Origin: RGIG5681 sp034180345
GTDB taxonomy: Bacteria; Bacillota_I; Bacilli_A; Erysipelotrichales; Erysipelotrichaceae
Length of the DNA stretch: 34,044 nt
Assembly (NCBI GenBank): GCA_034180345.1
Contig: JAXFOQ010000034.1
Span: forward strand, 1-34,044
Reading direction: 5' to 3'
The position numbers and the translations under genes were made by a program. Shown here piece by piece: positions 32,883 through 34,044 of this stretch. Position 1 is the first letter of the stretch; each line of letters starts with the position of its first letter. The notes beneath the pieces are model-generated. The model saw nothing but the letters and a program-made list of their open reading frames with translations. It had not been told where the DNA came from and did no database searches.

Positions 32883-33731
32883 ATGGCTAAGATTAAAAAG
32901 GAGCAGATTTCAGCAAAAGGATTTGACATTCAAATTTATACAGAAGATTTTAAAAATGACTATATAAGTCTTACGGATATTGCAAGATATAAAAGCGATG
33001 AACCTTTTATAGTTATCAATAACTGGTTGAGAAGTAAGGACAATATTCAGTTCTTAGGTTTATGGGAGTCAATGTATAATCCAGATTTTAAACCTATCGA
33101 ATTCGACAGGTTTAAAAATCAAGCAGGTAGTAACGCATTTACACTATCGCCACAAAAATGGATTGAAAAGACAAATGCAATAGGTATTGTTTCTAAGTCG
33201 GGACGATATGGCGGCACATTTGCTCATAGTGATATTGCATTGGAGTTTGCTTCATGGATTTCACCAGAATTTAAACTTTATATTATTCAAGATTATAAAA
33301 GGCTTAAATCAAATGAAAATTCTAAACTATCATTAGATTGGAATCTTAATCGAGAAATTTCAAAGATTAACTATAAAATTCATACCGATGCCATTAGGGA
33401 ATATCTTTTAAAGGATCTTACGAACGAACAATTATCTTACAAGTATGCTAGTGAAGCAGATATGCTTAATGTAGCACTTTTCAACAAGAGGGCAAAACAA
33501 TGGCGTGAAGAAAATCCAGCTTTAAAAGGCAACATTAGAGATTATGCAAGTCTTAATGAATTATTGGTGCTTGCGAATATGGAAAGCTATAATGCGGTTT
33601 TAATTGGCAAAGGCATGGATCAAAGAGATAGAATGATTGAACTTAGAAAGCTTGCCATAACTCAATTGACATCAATTGAAAAATTGAACCATACAAAGTC
33701 TAAAAGTTTAGAAGATAGGTTAAAAAAATAA
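32883..33731 (+). CDS. KilA-N domain protein
   Basis: The product has 282 aa. Residues ~20-145 form a KilA-N DNA-binding domain: DYISLTDIARYKSDEPFIVI, NWLRSKDNIQFLGLWE, GIVSKSGRYGGTFAHSDIALEFASWI and SPEFKLYIIQDYKRLK. The remainder is helical (DAIREYLLKDLTNEQLSYKYASEADMLNVALF is one such part). KilA-N proteins are typical of phages, plasmids and accessory islands and are often regulators or antirepressors. A good site (agagggg) precedes ATG 32883. A small hairpin follows. It marks the right end of the window as accessory. Confidence 0.9.
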   Translation: MAKIKKEQISAKGFDIQIYTEDFKNDYISLTDIARYKSDEPFIVINNWLRSKDNIQFLGLWESMYNPDFKPIEFDRFKNQAGSNAFTLSPQKWIEKTNAIGIVSKSGRYGGTFAHSDIALEFASWISPEFKLYIIQDYKRLKSNENSKLSLDWNLNREISKINYKIHTDAIREYLLKDLTNEQLSYKYASEADMLNVALFNKRAKQWREENPALKGNIRDYASLNELLVLANMESYNAVLIGKGMDQRDRMIELRKLAITQLTSIEKLNHTKSKSLEDRLKK

Positions 33732-34044
33732 CGGAATATAATATCTATTTATTACATCATAGATGTTTTAATCACCGTGTTATAAAAAGTAATTAATTAT
33801 GATGTTTTATACAGTAAATTGATGTTGTTGAAAGTAAAATCAAAGTAGCAAAGATAGTGGTAATTTTATTGATTTTAATGTTAGCTAATGTTAATATTTA
33901 GTCAAGAAAGCTAACTATATAAAAATCAAGTAATTATGATGAAAAAGTTTGAAAATGTTAAGTTATTTGATTTGTTAGCTTATAAATGTATATTTGTTCT
34001 TTGAAATTGTGAATATTGGATTATTGTAGGCATGATAAAAACTA
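33732..34044. other. AT-rich end of the window without a supported gene
   Basis: No reading frame above ~30 codons with a ribosome site is present. A 27-codon frame at about 33816-33900 encodes a hydrophobic segment (KIVVILLILMLANVNI) and may be the remnant of a membrane protein. A short ATG frame begins at 33937 and ends after 22 codons. A small hairpin (33743-33764) follows the KilA-N gene. Confidence 0.5.
33743..33769 (+). terminator. weak terminator after the KilA-N gene
   Basis: A 6-bp stem (atctat/atagat) with a 10-base loop, followed by gtttt. Confidence 0.4.

Noticed and set aside
1..34044. CRISPR array, rRNA genes, complete insertion sequence or integrase.
   Set aside because: No regularly spaced repeats, rRNA sequence or transposase/integrase frame was seen on either strand.

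Overview
The window is about 34 kb of AT-rich bacterial DNA. UGA and UAA act as ordinary stops, Shine-Dalgarno sites of the AAGGAGG type are common, and the gene content is that of a Bacillota: AddAB, secG-rnr-smpB, MgtE, PadR, LemA, CCA-adding enzyme. The low GC, small genes and compact AddB suggest a Bacilli/Erysipelotrichia or Mollicutes-related lineage, probably a host-associated or uncultured one. That placement is inference; there is no rRNA or other phylogenetic marker gene here.

Layout. 1-2282: an ABC-2 exporter operon whose ATPase has lost its Walker A half at a junction with a GC-richer fragment of apparently foreign coding sequence. 2300-5410: a decaying lipoprotein/membrane-protein region, with a promoter carrying an (AT)10 tract, a lipoprotein gene broken by two single-base insertions, one intact lipoprotein and a heavily frameshifted membrane-protein gene. 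5499-7835 (minus): a RhuM-Fic protein and the first MgtE magnesium transporter, the latter behind a leader with a short upstream ORF and hairpin. 8073-9235: a CPA-type cation/proton antiporter broken by one frameshift. 9253-14534: a translationally coupled addB-addA pair for double-strand-break repair. 14526-16237 (minus): an ArsC/Spx-like thioredoxin-fold protein and a second MgtE. 16356-17992: a PadR-controlled operon with its own palindromic operator. 18059-18649 (minus): a membrane protein of unknown function. 18672-20223: three consecutive pseudogenes (TetR remnant, small membrane protein, CPBP-family protease). 20251-22083: a membrane-anchored glycerophosphodiester phosphodiesterase. 22176-22335: tRNA-Asn and tRNA-Glu. 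22410-25791: a three-gene coupled operon (XpaC-like, unknown 157-aa protein, double-AAA+ ATPase). 25834-28570: secG-rnr-smpB. 28602-31024 (minus): lemA and a DUF2207 membrane protein. 31095-32201 (minus): cca. Then a Nudix hydrolase and a KilA-N protein.

Two patterns run across the window. First, several genes (addB, the XpaC-like gene, mgtE copy 2, cca) have an exact TATAAT 6-7 bases before the ATG and no Shine-Dalgarno site, so they are predicted to be transcribed as leaderless mRNAs. Second, single-base indels, mostly in short homopolymers, and a few nonsense codons are concentrated in dispensable envelope genes, while long housekeeping genes such as addA, addB and rnr are intact. This suggests real gene decay more than random sequencing error, though error cannot be excluded from sequence alone.

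The best candidate for an undescribed system is the operon at 22410-25791: a leaderless XpaC-like membrane protein, a small protein I do not recognise, and an ATPase joining a degenerate Clp-like AAA+ module to an intact CbbX/SpoVK-like one. The putative magnesium leader of the first mgtE is a second candidate.
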